Shown: piece after piece, positions 11,187-23,541 of the stretch
Position numbering within the stretch: position 1 is the stretch's first letter
How the letters are laid out: each line of letters opens with the position of its first letter
NCBI RefSeq assembly: GCF_963678635.1
Contig: NC_087066.1
Span: 60,606,875-60,670,874 of the forward strand
Reading direction: 5' to 3'
DNA: 64,000 nucleotides
Source: Symsagittifera roscoffensis
Taxonomy: Eukaryota > Xenacoelomorpha > Acoela > Convolutidae
The notes under the pieces: generated by a model
What the model saw: only the letters and a program-made list of their open reading frames with translations
Database searches by the model: none
What the model was told of the DNA's origin: nothing
Translations under genes and position numbers: made by a program

Positions 11187-13690
11187 TTAAATATGTTGTC
11201 TATTTTTTTTTGGTTTCAGCAATTTTTGTTTTAATTGATGATTTTGTATCTGTAGTAAATTTGTCATTTTCAAAGAAAACTGTGATTGAAATAATCTGTA
11301 CTTAGGTAATAAATATACTAACTGTAACCGATCTGTCGTTTGAACTAATTTTGTAAAAGTTTCTATTGATACTTTTTGGCGTTGAGAAAGGAATAGAACA
11401 ATTGAGATCATAATATGTTCTGAAGGCGCTCTGAATTTTATGTCAAATTGTTTGGCCCGAGACAAATTGCCTGATTTTACTATGCCCAGATCTTTGTTTT
11501 AACTGTGCCATTTTCTACAGAAGCGGTCGAAATTTCAATCAGTTGAGTTCTCGTTTCATTGACATTAATTTTTCTTTTGCCCACTACAACAAGAATTCGA
11601 AATCTTTCTCGGTGTTCTGCTTTGTGTAAAACGCAATTTTTCTGTCATTGAATAATTGCAATCGAATAGTTTCTAAATAAGTTTCGGGTAAATCGTCGAT
11701 AAAGATTATGAATCGTAGCCGTGCTAGAATAGAGCCTTAAGATACAACACTGGCCACTCTCCGAAAAGATGAATCAATGTTTCCAGTTCTTACAGAATGA
11801 TAAAGTTTTTGTAGACAAGACGACAAAATTTTTGCAGATTACCCCCAATACCAATCTTCCCTAATTTTGAAAGTAGAATGTAATGAGGGACTCTATCAAA
11901 AGCTTCATGGAAACCGAGATTGCAAGCAAGTGAAGGCACAGATTCGTCAAAAACCTTGAATATACCATCTAGATAGATGAGTAGCTGTAGAATGGTCGAT
12001 ATGTTTTTCTGAACACTAAATTGATTTTTAGAAAGTTTCGGAGCTAGGTTTCATAGAATTTATTAAATAAAAGACGATCGAATACCAAAAAAAGTTCCGG
12101 AGGACTGCTGATTGGCAATAGTTGGAGAATCATCTTTGTGAAGGGGAGTGACTTTGGAGGTTTCCTTCTGCTTTGAGTACTCAGTGGTTTCTAGAATACA
12201 AGTGAACAAGCATAGCACTTGAGGAGATAGGGAACTAGCGGGTTGCAAAAAAACATCGTCAGCAATACCGTCCGGGCCTGTTCCGGGTTTAATTCTTGAC
12301 ATTCAAGTCATGACTCATTCAAGTCTTTCGACGGGAACACTGGATCCTCCAGCAACGAAGGCTTGGAATATGCAGAAACAATTTTTTTTTTATTTGGCAT
12401 AGTGTCTCTGCTCTTCAGCAGGTTCATGAGCTTGTAACAATCGTATCTCCATTCCGTTTTCTAACAAAAAAGCCAATAGAGAGCAGTGCCGAGATCAACT
12501 GAAGCTTTAAATTTTTTTCCAAGTAGTTTCGGTAGTCGTGAGTCTGAGAGGCGATTGAACTTTTGATCTCTTTTCATACATGACTTGAATTGATTGTGCT
12601 GATTCACTGAACGAGAACTGTGAAAAATAGGGAGCTCGTTGTGTTTCTTTCTTTTTTGTTAAAGGCGTTCTTTAAGAATGTGGTTGAAGGTGTCCATCCA
12701 TTCATCTACATGAATAGCGGAGTCGATAAAAAATAGAAGAGATAGGTTAATATGAGATAGACCTCAAGAGTCTGCGATAGCTTGAGGCCTAGAGTAATAA
12801 GTGACTAAGGAGAAATGCAAGGAGGGGATCACATTTCCGCAGAACTGAGGGTCGAACCATGTCTCCTTTATACATGCAATATCGGCATTTGCAGAAATAG
12901 GCTTGTTCAGCAGAGAAATGCTTTTTTCGATCGATAAGAGACTGCCATTATTAGATCTGCGATGTGAAACTCATTATAACTATACTTTAGAATTGCCTTA
13001 TGGTTCACTCCAATACCCATTTAAACAAGTAGGAGAGCATCACAAATAATTTTACAATGGTCGGAGAAGGAAGAGTCATTTGCATTGGTAGAGGCTACGT
13101 GTGTGTTTCCATATGTAAAGAATATTTCTAGGAGAATGTGTTGGCGAAAAGACTGTCGGTTCGATTGCCTTTTCAATCCAAAACGAGATCAAAATATTTT
13201 CGTCAATATTTCGGCTAGAATAAATGTCCCAATTATCACCTGGGAAATTTAGTACTCCCGCAATGACGCATTCATGATAAGCATTAAATACGAGAAAGGA
13301 ATTGATAAAGTCAGTAAGGTCTCTAGAGTTAAGTCTGTACCTGCATGGACTGGGTGGGTTATAGAGGCAGACAATTAAAGCTATCATTAATCCAAAGTGA
13401 AAAGTAGAGGCGCCGTCAAGTTCACAGACTGTACGGGAGGCTGTTTCAGCTGATTCCGTCTTTGATTATTACGGCAACAACTTCATGTTGCCCATGAGGT
13501 CTAGAGTAATCAGTGACTAAAGAGAAAGGTGAGGAGGGGAACATGTTTCCGCAGAACTGACGGTCAAACCATGTCTCCGTTATACTTGCAGTTTTGGTAT
13601 TTGCAGAAACAGGCTTGTTCAGCATAGAAATTCTTTTTTCAACCGATAGCCGACTGCGAGCATTTGTTACAAAAAGGGTCTGAGACCTTT
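11187..13690 (-). mobile_element. LINE copy B, 3' part (second LINE family, minus strand)
   Basis: Read on the minus strand, EN and RT pieces appear in order from right to left. 13076-13387 has VCLYNPPSPCRY and NFPGDNWDIYSS (endonuclease GDxN-like block). 12063-12302 has KPGTGPDGI and VTPLHKDDS (RT start). 11700-11990 matches the copy at 34410-34720. 11187-11465 continues as a C-terminal region with IVLFLSQRQKVSIETFTKLV. The element is interrupted at 13690 by the LTR element and resumes at 32082. Relative to copy A it keeps about 170 extra bases near 12340-12520 and about 320 more at the 3' end. Many stops; not functional. Confidence 0.75.
13687..13690. repeat. Target-site duplication, left (CTTT)
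   Basis: CTTT precedes the 5' LTR and is repeated at 32082-32085. LINE copy A at 36198-36201 has a single CTTT in the same context, so it serves as the empty site. Confidence 0.85.
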
Positions 13691-14101
13691 TGGAACCTGA
13701 TCTAAACTACATTTTATGATTGGATAAATTAGATATTTTACCATTGTAAAGTATTTAATATTAACCAATCATGATCCATCTAACTAACAACCCACTTATT
13801 TGTAAGTGCTGAAATTACTTGTAATTTCAGCACCAGAGAGATTTGAATTTAACTTAGAAATTAGTTGACTCTCCAAGAGAACTTCAGCAGCCGCAATAAA
13901 CCAGTATACCCTAGATCTATTGAGCCTAGCAGAGACTAGTTAAACAACCTGAGACTAGATAAGTATAAGAGTAAGATTAGGATCGGTATTAGACAAGGAA
14001 GTTGCACGAATCTATCCGGCCGAAAATAAGATAGCGTGACGAGCAGACGGTGTACCCTATCCGAAATTACTCTATGAGTTAACCTGCTCAGGAATAACTC
14101 A
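13691..14101 (+). repeat. 5' LTR (411 bp)
   Basis: It starts TGGAACCTGATC and ends GGAATAACTCA. It contains a perfect dyad at 13806-13833 and a TATAAG at about 13963, a possible core promoter. It aligns over its full length with 31671-32081. Confidence 0.93.
13806..13833. promoter_or_regulatory. LTR palindrome (13-bp arms, 2-bp centre)
   Basis: GTGCTGAAATTAC, TT, GTAATTTCAGCAC. It is retained with one outer mismatch in the 3' LTR and as a fully compensated variant in the solo LTR at 60546-60573. It could be a transcription-factor dyad or an RNA hairpin in the repeat region. Confidence 0.6.
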
Positions 14102-14103
14102 TC

Positions 14104-14118
14104 TGGTGCGACCATAAG
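14104..14118 (+). promoter_or_regulatory. Putative primer-binding site
   Basis: TGGTGCGACCATAAG begins two bases after the 5' LTR. TGG pairing with a tRNA CCA end and this spacing are typical for minus-strand priming. I could not assign the tRNA with confidence. Confidence 0.6.
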
Positions 14119-15337
14119 TCTCGAACAAGACCTTAATAGCTTAGAATTAACCAAAATTAGATTAGAATTTAGACAAAACATTTTTAAAATGTTATACGAC
14201 GATAATTTAATCGAAATGTCTCTACGACTCAAAAGATCAGAGCCAATATTCCGAACGATAATAGAACTACCCGGAATTGGAAGAATACCTCGAACCAGAG
14301 ACGACATACGACAAAGTAGAAACTTACCAAATAGTTATATGATAGTACGGCAAAAGCCAACACAGACTTTTGTATTTAGAATTTTATTAGCAATGAATTT
14401 AGATTTCCATTTGCAAACATAAAATCTTGAAGCCAATCTTCATGCTCATTACAGGCGCTAAACAAAATATTAATATACAATAACGATTGATAAAAATATC
14501 TCAGATCGTTTTCCTAAAATTCTGCAGTATTATATAAAACATGTTTGGAAAATATTTATTGAAAATCAAAATAAAAATTAGTAGCATGACAATAAACTGT
14601 TAGTAATCAGTTGTCTCAGCTTCATCACCTAAAACATAACAGCAATCATAAGCTCACTAAAATCATTAAAACACTAAATCTTTTTTTTAAAAAAAAACAA
14701 ATTTAAACCATTTTAAACTTAAATTCACTTAATTTTAAAATCAGATCATCAAGGCTTATCCTTGGATCTTAATTCATTTTCTATTTAATTAAATTTAAAC
14801 TTGATCATCAAGGCCTATCCTTGGATCAATAGAACAATTTTGTTCTCCCCCACCCACTTAGCTAGTGTCTAACGACCTCAAACGTCGATTCACTATCCAA
14901 CCCTTTCAAAAAAACCCAAGACTAATAGAAATTTTTGAACAAAACTAATCATTCAAATTAGGATAAACAGTGAAGAACTTCGGTTATTCATCCTTCACTT
15001 GAACCCTCCTCTTACCAGACCCAGGATAAATCGTAGACTTAGTAAGTTTAAAATAGTATCTAACGAACTACTCGCGTTCTAATTATACCTGAACCTTGTG
15101 GATCGATTTACTATTCTCCAACCCTTGAACACAATCACTACCCTTAAGTAAGATTAAGTAAGTTAACACCTTAGCTTATACTAGCCACGAGAAAGTAAAA
15201 AATCATTCTTCGGAATCGATATACCTTTCTCTCCAACCCTGAACAAATAGACCCAGGTTAAGCTAACCAAAAAATCGTAAGGACTAACAATTTAAGAAAT
15301 CATCTAACAACTTTTTGCATCCATCATCCTAAACCTT
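14119..15337 (+). other. Retroelement leader
   Basis: About 1.2 kb between primer site and first long ORF. It holds a 77-codon ATG frame (14189-14422) of unknown relevance and a duplicated phrase (ATCATCAAGG-YYTATCCTTGGAT) at about 14745-14769 and 14803-14827. Loosely repeated blocks built around TCCAACCCT occur near 14898, 15117 and 15233. Possible splice donors of the AAGTAAG/GTAAGT kind occur near 15143-15160. A packaging signal would be expected here but cannot be recognised. Confidence 0.4.
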
Positions 15338-15805
15338 ATGTCATTTAAAAATCTAGGAAACAAACAAACAATCGTTTTGCACAACTGTGAAATAGATAAC
15401 AAAAAATACGACCTTGTAATCACACCTCACACACAAACAGTTGGATATATTAGAACAAAACGACAAACACTAAAAAGAAAAATAATAACTAAACAAAGAC
15501 AAATAACACGAAAAAGATTTTCCAAAAATAGAAACGCATTTTCAGAATCAGAAGCCAGCAATTTAGACGAACTTTATAAATTAAAAGAATCTATAGATAA
15601 AAATTGCCCCATTCACGATCAATTATATTTTTCCGACTCAGAAACAACTTCAAATTCATCAAAAAGAGGAAAAAGAAGAATAAAAAAGCAATATAAACAC
15701 AAACCAGTACATTTATATAATTGGAATCAACCAATTAGACACATCGATAATTACCTATTAACAGTCATTAAACGAAAAAATGAGCCAAACACACACTCCA
15801 AGTGA
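15338..15805 (+). CDS. Basic accessory ORF upstream of gag
   Basis: 155 codons from ATG to TGA, intact, overlapping the gag start by 26 bases in another frame. The protein has two Lys/Arg-rich patches (residues about 44-62, KRKIITKQRQITRKRF, and about 108-123, KRGKRRIKKQYKHK) separated by a Ser/Glu-rich acidic stretch, and no signal peptide. I know no standard Ty3/gypsy gene in this place. The composition would fit a nuclear or RNA-binding regulator, but that is inference. An upstream extension of gag expressed by frameshifting is an alternative. Confidence 0.5.
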   Translation: MSFKNLGNKQTIVLHNCEIDNKKYDLVITPHTQTVGYIRTKRQTLKRKIITKQRQITRKRFSKNRNAFSESEASNLDELYKLKESIDKNCPIHDQLYFSDSETTSNSSKRGKRRIKKQYKHKPVHLYNWNQPIRHIDNYLLTVIKRKNEPNTHSK

Positions 15806-18329
15806 AGATATTCCAGATGATGACGATATCTTCCCCTTCCTCGTAGATGCACCTAATGATAGAGGACAGCATATACTTTGCAAGAATTTACTACTAAATT
15901 TATTTGAACCCGGAATCAGCCCATGTAAAGCAGAGTTCCCAGATGTAAAGATCAAAAGACAAATTATTGATCACTATCTGAAAGATATATGTAATTTGAC
16001 ACAACAATACGGAATCTACACCATAGAATTCAGCTCACCAAACCCGAATCACCGCAAATATGTAATTCAAACAGACGACCTTGATTTAGAATTTTCAAAA
16101 GTATTCTCAGAATACATAAAAAGCATACAATATCATAACTCACAAAGAGCAAACTCCATATTCACTAATGAAGTTTTTGCCATAATATATAGTTATATCT
16201 CAATATTAGAGAATGAAATTCCAATCCCAAGTGTCTCACCGACAGAGACATCCAAACATATAAAGGTACGACATGAAATCACACTATTTTCAACTTTTCT
16301 ACATATAATTAAAGAAAATTTCACTAAAGATGATGTTTCACAACATACAAAACATGACTTACTAAAAATTTTGGCATGGTTTATAATAGATTATTTCACA
16401 CATAATATAGATTTAATTTCACAAGCAAGAAAAAATTTCAGACCTCAAAATTCAAACGATGATACCGCCATCACAGAACAGTCAGACTACGTTTGGGACC
16501 CCGAATGGTCTCATTATGCATTTATAAATATCCCACAATCAATTGCAAGTCAAGCAATAAGTACAATATCTTATACCAGAGATTATGTAAGAGTAGTACC
16601 ATTAACCATTGATGCAACACCATTAAACTACAAAACATTTTTACCCGATACGCGAAATAACAGCTTAAATTCGACCGTCATACACAATGAAAACCTTAAT
16701 GGAACTAGGAACCTCACTCAACAAGATATTCAAACACGATCACACTTCATAAATGAAGAAATTGTACAAACAACAACAACTACACAACAAAGTATTTCAC
16801 CAATACGTCCAAATTTAACAACACCAAGAAATACAAAGACTTCACAAGCACAGGTAACCTTACAATCAACCGTTAAACCTTCGGTTGCTCCAAAATATTC
16901 ACAAATGGATTATCAAACATATAGACCCATGACAATACCGTGAAAAACACGCAGAACGTTCACAAGAAACACTTTTGCGGAACACAATTATAATTACGCA
17001 CATTCATCAAAAACAAACTATCCCCCACGAAAAAATAATAATAATCAGATAAGATCTCGATATTGGGATAACCCAATGGCAACAACCAACTCAAGAAATT
17101 TTCAAACTAATTCACATCCTCCACAGGATCGTAGTGAAAATTACCCATTCTTTCAACAGAATAAAAATAAAAAGCAAGCATCTCATCAAACGGATTATTT
17201 ATCCTCTGATGATGATTATTTACAACCAGATATATTTGCACCATACACTAAAGAATATCGTGGACAAGGAGTGCAAAAACCATATACATATCATAGAATT
17301 TTTTCTCCACACCCAACAGATACACAAAATCAACAACCAGTGCAAATGCAAAACCCAATTAATACACAATCTTTTCAACCAATTCAGCCACAAAACCAAA
17401 TGATTACACAATCGTACCAACCAACAAAAATGCAAATTGAAATACCACTTCCATATTACCTTCAACAACACGAAATAACAAAAAATCAACTTTCGAATTT
17501 TTCACAAATGCCAAATGCAGCAGAATCATTACAAATGACAATGAATCCATACCTTATGGGTGGATCATCAATAACATCAAACAAACCATTAATGGTATTC
17601 ACAGGAACAGACCCTGAATATTCTGTAGAAGATTATTTAAATGCAGTAACAGCAAATTTAATTTTAAATAGAGGACCTGAACCAATTAATACGCCACTAC
17701 ATCAAAATTGGATACATCGACGCACAGCGTTGATACAGACAACCCTAGACGGCGCAGCCCAAAAAAGATTTTCAGTATTGCCTATAGAAATAAAATCAAA
17801 TTGGAAAAGATTTACACAAGAATTTTCAAAAATGTTTGACTCCGAAAGAAACAAACAACAACAAAGAGTTTTATGTAATGAAATTCGCAGATTACCAAAT
17901 AAAACTATCAAACAATTAGCAGTACGTATCGAAACACTAGTTTGAAAAGCATACTCACTAAATACACACGACTACAAAAACACAAAAATGACAGAAATCT
18001 TAATGATGACCTTAACACCTCAATTAAGGAAAATAGCAATAAATAAGAGAGCATCCCATCCCTCCTCAATTCGAGAGCCCGATTTAGATTTTCGAAAACT
18101 AGTAAACAAACTAGAGCAAGCGGAAATCACAATGAAACTTGAAGAAACAGAAAATCTGAAATTACAATATGTTAACCGAATTGAAACAAAAACCACAAAT
18201 ATCAACAATATACAGGAATCAGATACAGACCTCGTTGAAAAAATCACTGAAATACTCAATATTTATGAAAAACACCCAAACTTCAAACAACCGAAACCAG
18301 AATTACCCGAACAATCGATCAAGGAATAA
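15780..18329 (+). pseudogene. gag: Gag polyprotein, interrupted by two TGA codons
   Basis: A single frame of 850 codons runs from the ATG at 15780 to TAA at 18327, broken only by TGA at 16941-16943 and 17943-17945. Residues 1-387 form an unusually large N-terminal region (matrix-like position) that ends Gln/Thr/Pro-rich. About residues 390-560 are Gln/Asn-rich linker. The capsid-like core starts near VFTGTDPEYSVEDYL (17590) and continues through WKRFTQEFSKMFDSERN to a C-terminal helical part after the second TGA, which is the expected layout of the retrotransposon Gag family. No CCHC knuckle is present. It overlaps the next frame (18169 on) by about 160 bases. Readthrough of the TGAs cannot be excluded, but decay is simpler. 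Confidence 0.75.
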
Positions 18330-19014
18330 CTCATATAATAGATCAAACTATAACAGACCAAACAATAATTATCAAAACAGATCACGAAATAATTCGCAAA
18401 ATCGACATTCAAGTTATAATAACCGTTATAGAAATTATTCCCAATCACCACACAGGAATAATAACCATTATAATAATTCTAACAATCGCCACAGAAGTAG
18501 TACACCTAAACATCAAAGAAATATTAATCAAGTACAATCAAACCAAGAAACAACATCAGACCCCCCAGGTATTGATGACACAGGAAATAACGAACTACAA
18601 CTAAATCAAATAAACTGTGAATCATCAGATTCAGAAAGTGATACAGAAAACACTATCTCCATCAATATGATAGCAGTCGAAAATGACTACGAACCTATTA
18701 TATATGAACAACCTTTTTCATCACATATATATGAAAATCAATTAGAACTCCTTCACAATTATTATATTGAACCCATCCATTCTACACAAACGGCACAAGA
18801 AACTAACGAAATCAACACTAGAAATCAATCCAATGAAAATGACAAAACAAAATGCTTGAATACAAATCACATCTATCAAAATATACAAAAAGAACAACCC
18901 AAAGAAAAAATTTGGACAATACCATTTCTTTTAGAAAGCCCAAGAAACAAAGAATTTCAACCACCAGATCTTGAAATTGATTTTTTAATTGATTCAGGAC
19001 AGAATCAAACATAA
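18169..19014 (+). pseudogene. Asn/Arg-rich nucleocapsid-like segment and start of protease
   Basis: The frame is +1 relative to gag. After the overlap it encodes a low-complexity basic segment dense in Asn, Arg, Ser and Tyr (about 18330-18520), in the place of a nucleocapsid. An acidic, Ser/Asp/Glu-rich region follows. It ends with IDFLIDSG at 18979-18999, the DSG active site of a retroviral aspartic protease. The frame closes two TAA codons later, and the rest of the protease continues in another frame. The long overlap with gag is compatible with +1 frameshifting as in Ty3, but no slippery site has been shown. Confidence 0.65.
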
Positions 19015-20370
19015 TAAACATTCCCACATGGAATGAGATAAAATCACTACACCCAAAACTAACGCCTCTTGAAACCTCCAGTAAACTAGCAACAGCACAA
19101 GGATCAACATTGGTAAACTATGGAAAAATTCAATTATTTCTTCTCCCCACAAGAACAATAGAGCAAAATAAAATTTTAAATAAACCATTTAAACAAATAT
19201 TTCATATCACTGATATTAAACACAATATCATTGGAATACCATTTATCTCTAAATATATACCAACAATCAATATTTTGAATAGTAAAATACTAATCAAAGA
19301 TAAATACACAAAAACAAAAGACACATCCCTAACATTTTTTCAAAGATTAAATAAACAACCACCATTCTTTTCAAAATTTTATCCGATATATAATCAACAA
19401 AGAAAACACCTGAAACCACTATCAGGAAACATATATAATTTTTCAATAAAACAAGTTCAACAATATGATAAAAAACAAAATAGACAACAACTCTATATGT
19501 CAGATTTTGAATTCAAACCTATCCATAAGTTTTTCAAAATCACAATCTCATCCATAAAATATTTGAAAAACTCGAATTCAGATATTATTTCTCTACATGT
19601 ATACAACAATACACCCTATCAAGTAACACTACCTTTAGGACTTTTAGGCTATTGCGAAACCAACGCTACGATATCACCAATACACGAAAAAGCATATCGC
19701 GTAAATAATATACTCCAATTATTAGATATTTGTCAATCCACAATTCTTAATGAAGAATTATCCATAAATAATATAATAAGTAATGAAAAAAGAAATACAG
19801 ATTATTTCACAAAAACCCCATATTTCAAACCTACATTCAACATAAATAACTATACAGAGAATCAACAGAAATCTTTAACAATGTTTAACTTCCAACATTC
19901 ACAAATAACACAAGACGAATTTGATAAATTAGCCAAACAGCTAATAAAATATTCATCAGTCTATGCAACATCCAAATTTGATGTTGGCAAAATTAGCTCA
20001 TCACTACATCTCCCATTAAAACCTGACGCAGTTTTCAAAAAACAAAGAGCAAGTAAAGTACCAATTCATTTACACGATAAAGTAAACAGATAACTCGATA
20101 TTTTAGAACAATACAATATAATCTCACCGGTAAACAAAGAAGAACAACCAAAAGGTAACACATTTATCAACTCTGTTATCGTCCTAGCAAAAGGAGAATC
20201 ATTAAAAATAGTTCTAGACGCTAGATACCTTAATTCACTAATAGACGAATCAAAATGCAATTGGCCTATTGAACCAATACAAGTTATTTTAACAAAAATA
20301 AACGGAAAATACTTTACAACCGCAGATATGAATAGTGCATATAATCAAATGCCACTAGATCGCGACGCTT
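19005..20370 (+). pseudogene. pol: Pol: rest of protease, linker, fingers of reverse transcriptase
   Basis: Protease continues as INIPTWNEIKSL, then KLATAQGSTL and DIKHNIIGIPF (the conserved ILG-like strand, here IIG). A tether rich in Lys/Asn/Gln follows, then HSQITQDEFDKLAKQLIKY and the RT entry at KVPIHLHDKVNR. TAA at 20091-20093 interrupts it. The same frame then gives NSVIVLAKGESLKIVLDAR and TTADMNSAYNQMPLDRDA before a frameshift at about 20370. These are RT blocks 1 to 3 of the Ty3/gypsy type. Confidence 0.8.
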
Positions 20371-22312
20371 AACACAATTTGTTATTGGAAATCAGCAATA
20401 TGAATTCAACCGCCTATTCTATGGAATATCCATAGGACCAGCAGCATTTTCAGCTTTTATGAGCAAAATTTTTCGACCACTAATACTTAAGAAAAACGCA
20501 ATCACCTATTTAGACGATGTTTTTATGCAATCACAGACAAAAGAAGAAATGTTTAAAGTTTTAGAACACTATCACAAAATACTTCAGAACGAAAATCTGA
20601 AGGCCGCCCCCGATAAATCACACTTCTTTTTAACACGAGTTAAATTCTTAGGACATAATATAGAAAGAAAAACAATCACTCCATTAAAATCACGCATTGA
20701 TGCTATTCAAAAGCTCCAACCACCAACAAACAAAAAGAAAATCCAAGAATTCCTTGGAATGTTAAATTTTTTAAGCAAATATGTCTACAAAATGCAATTA
20801 TACCTAAGACCATTCTATAATATACTTAGACAACAAAATAATTTTGAATGGAACACAGAACATCAAGCAGAATTTGAAGAAATTAAAAAACTCTTAACTG
20901 AACAAATTTCGAATACAATTCCAGATCCAAATCAACCATTCTATGCAATGTGCGATGCTTCGAATTTTGGCATCGGCGCAGCATTATTACAATCACACAA
21001 TGGTACAAACAAAATGAACCTTATATCAGCAAATTCTCGATTATTCACTCAAGCAGAGCTACGACTCTCAACTCTAATGAGAGAATGTACAGCCATAATA
21101 TATACACTAACAGAATATGAATTTCTAATACTTGGATCAAAACATCCAACAGTTTTATTCACAGATCACAAACCAATCATTTTTCTCTTTACACAAAAAT
21201 CTAATCCAAATCACCGAGTTTATAGATTTCAATTAATTCTAATGAAATTCCCAAACTTACATATAGTTTGGACAGCAGGAAAGAATCTTGCATTACCAGA
21301 CACTCTAAGTCGAAATACACCACCTGAATTACTTACACGTAAAACTACAGTTGAAATACCCAAAAATATAAAATTTTACCTTGCAGAAAACGAAACATCA
21401 CCCCGACTAGAATGCAAATATGCAGTAAAAACCGACGTTGAACAATCACAGATAAACAATCTACAACACTTCCCACTCTATTTAGATTGCCAAAATAACC
21501 ACTACGAAGTTGATCTACTTGGAACATCAACTTTCAAACCAATTCCATACTCACAATGGATAAAAAATAACACCCAACAAAAAAGAGTAAAACAACACCC
21601 ACATAAAAAAGACCTTTTTCCATTAATTGAAAAAGAAAATCTAACTGATAAAATAAATTTATCAGGACCACAAACAAACGATTCAAAATACACAATAAAT
21701 CAAGTTTTTGACCTCCATGACCCACTTGATACAATTCCTTTATCTAAATTAGAAATTGAAAACATTTTTCTCCCCCCAACAGATAAAATTACAATTAATA
21801 CTTTGAAACAATATCAAAATCTTGACCCAGTAATTCGACAACTAAAATCATGGCACAAATATAAAACTAAACCCGTCAAGGCAGATACAACTATTTTAGG
21901 AAATAAAACACTCCTCCGATATTTTCGAAAATTTAATAATACAACAATTAACGAAAACACAGACCTTCTAGAATACCAATTAAATGAATCTACAGTTCCC
22001 TGTCTCCCCCTAAGTATGATTCTTATAGCTTTTAATATTTCACATACACAAAACATTAAAGGACACTCTGGATCAGAGAAAACATATTCAAATTTCATAC
22101 AAAACTTTTATTTTCCAAATGCACCAATTTGGATAAAAGTACTATGCAATGATTGTATAGTATGTCAGCTAAATAAACCTTATCCAAATCAAAAACGATT
22201 GCACAAAAACAAGATTTTAAAGGACAAAGTTTGCACTTTAACCACCGTATTTCATTTGATACAAAAGGACCAATTTCACCCTCATCCGAAGGAAACTCCT
22301 AAATTATGGTAA
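20371..22312 (+). pseudogene. pol: Pol: RT palm, RNase H and integrase zinc-binding region
   Basis: This is about 617 codons from the in-frame ATG at 20459, with readable frame from 20372. The RT palm has FNRLFYGISIGPAAF and the catalytic YLDD at 20507-20518. The connection has FLGHNI and EFLGMLNFLSKYV. RNase H has CDASNFGIGAALLQ, MRECTAIIYTL, LFTDHKPI and LPDTLSR. The integrase N-terminus has ISHTQNIKGHSG and CNDCIVC, a complete HHCC zinc site. The frame is lost near 22270-22312, just before the integrase core. It is the best preserved enzymatic part of the element. Confidence 0.9.
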
Positions 22313-23541
22313 TTGTTGACGCGTTTACCCATTATGTAGCACTTAACCCAGTACCACATTGTAACGCTTATTACGCTTACACAACACTCTATGAACACTG
22401 GATAGCCAAATTCGGACTACCAGAAATTTTAGTTACAGACAACGGTACAGAATTCATAAATAACGAAATCATCACATTATGTCATTTATATAACATCAAA
22501 CACAAACCACGTACATCTCATGCACCTTGGACAAACGGCTTAGTCGAAGGAATGAACCGTTCACTACAAGAATATCTTAGATGTATCATCAATGGAAATG
22601 ATACAAGATACACTGAATGGTCAGCAGATGTAAAACTATTTCCCTTAGCATATAATTCACAAATCACGACAACTCTAGGAATGTCACCATATGAAATGGT
22701 TTTTAATCAAAAGCCACGCAAACCAACTATGTTTACAGCAAACTCTCATAAAAATGCACAAAGTTATTGTCAACCGAATAAAGAATCAATTTGTTACAAC
22801 TTACCTTTACATACACACGATGAAGATCATTTTCATCACCCACAAATTCTTAAATTAGCCTCCGGTACACACACCGAATGGATTTTAAACAGAGATAAAA
22901 AACACAATGAAATTTACCAAAAAGTAACAAAAAAGTTGTTACAAAGACAAAACATTAATGAACAAATAAATTCACGCTTTACACCAGCCTCCGATTTAAA
23001 AATTGGAACATTTGTTTTAATACCCAATTTTAACACTCAAAAAGCAATCTCTAAAAAATTACAACCCCTTCGAAAAGGACCATACCAAATAATTGCCAAA
23101 CCCACTGATGTCACATATAAAATTACCGACTCAAACAAAAAAGAAATTGTTCAACACCGAAACAACCTATTACCTTATTACCCAAAAGAATACGCACTAC
23201 GCGAACTAACTCAATTATATTCTTTCACAGGTTTAAAAGTTATTCAAAATACCCCACCACATACGGAGAATAAAACAAAAGAACAACATGACATTCATCT
23301 CGAAAACCAAAATAAAAAATCAACTATAACGAAAAACAATACAAAAAAGCTAGATCAAAATATACCTCAAAAAGAAAGAAAAAATAAAAAATTGACAGAA
23401 AAAATAATACCCCAAGAACAAATCGACAAATCAGAACATAGAGAGTCATCACGACTTAGAAATCAACCACGTAAAAACTATAAAACATTCATTCCACAGT
23501 CTAAAATATTAAAGAAAGTCGAATTTCAAAAACAGCTTTAA
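22306..23541 (+). pseudogene. pol: Pol: integrase core and C-terminal domain
   Basis: 411 codons from ATG at 22306. TAA at 22300-22302 in the same frame separates it from the preceding strand ISFDTKGPISPSS. Catalytic residues are Asp at 22318, Asp at 22438 (VTDNGTEF) and Glu at 22546 (GLVEGMN). That is a D-x35-E spacing as in retroviral integrases. A SH3-like C-terminal part has FVLIPNFN and LRKGPYQIIAK, a GPY/F-type module, and is followed by a long Lys/Asn/Gln tail. The interruption just upstream should stop normal Pol synthesis. Confidence 0.88.

Noticed and set aside
13936-14307. Minus-strand 123-codon frame over the 5' LTR
   Set aside because: It overlies the LTR and primer site, and its counterpart in the 3' LTR (31907-32098) diverges. 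It is a shadow frame.
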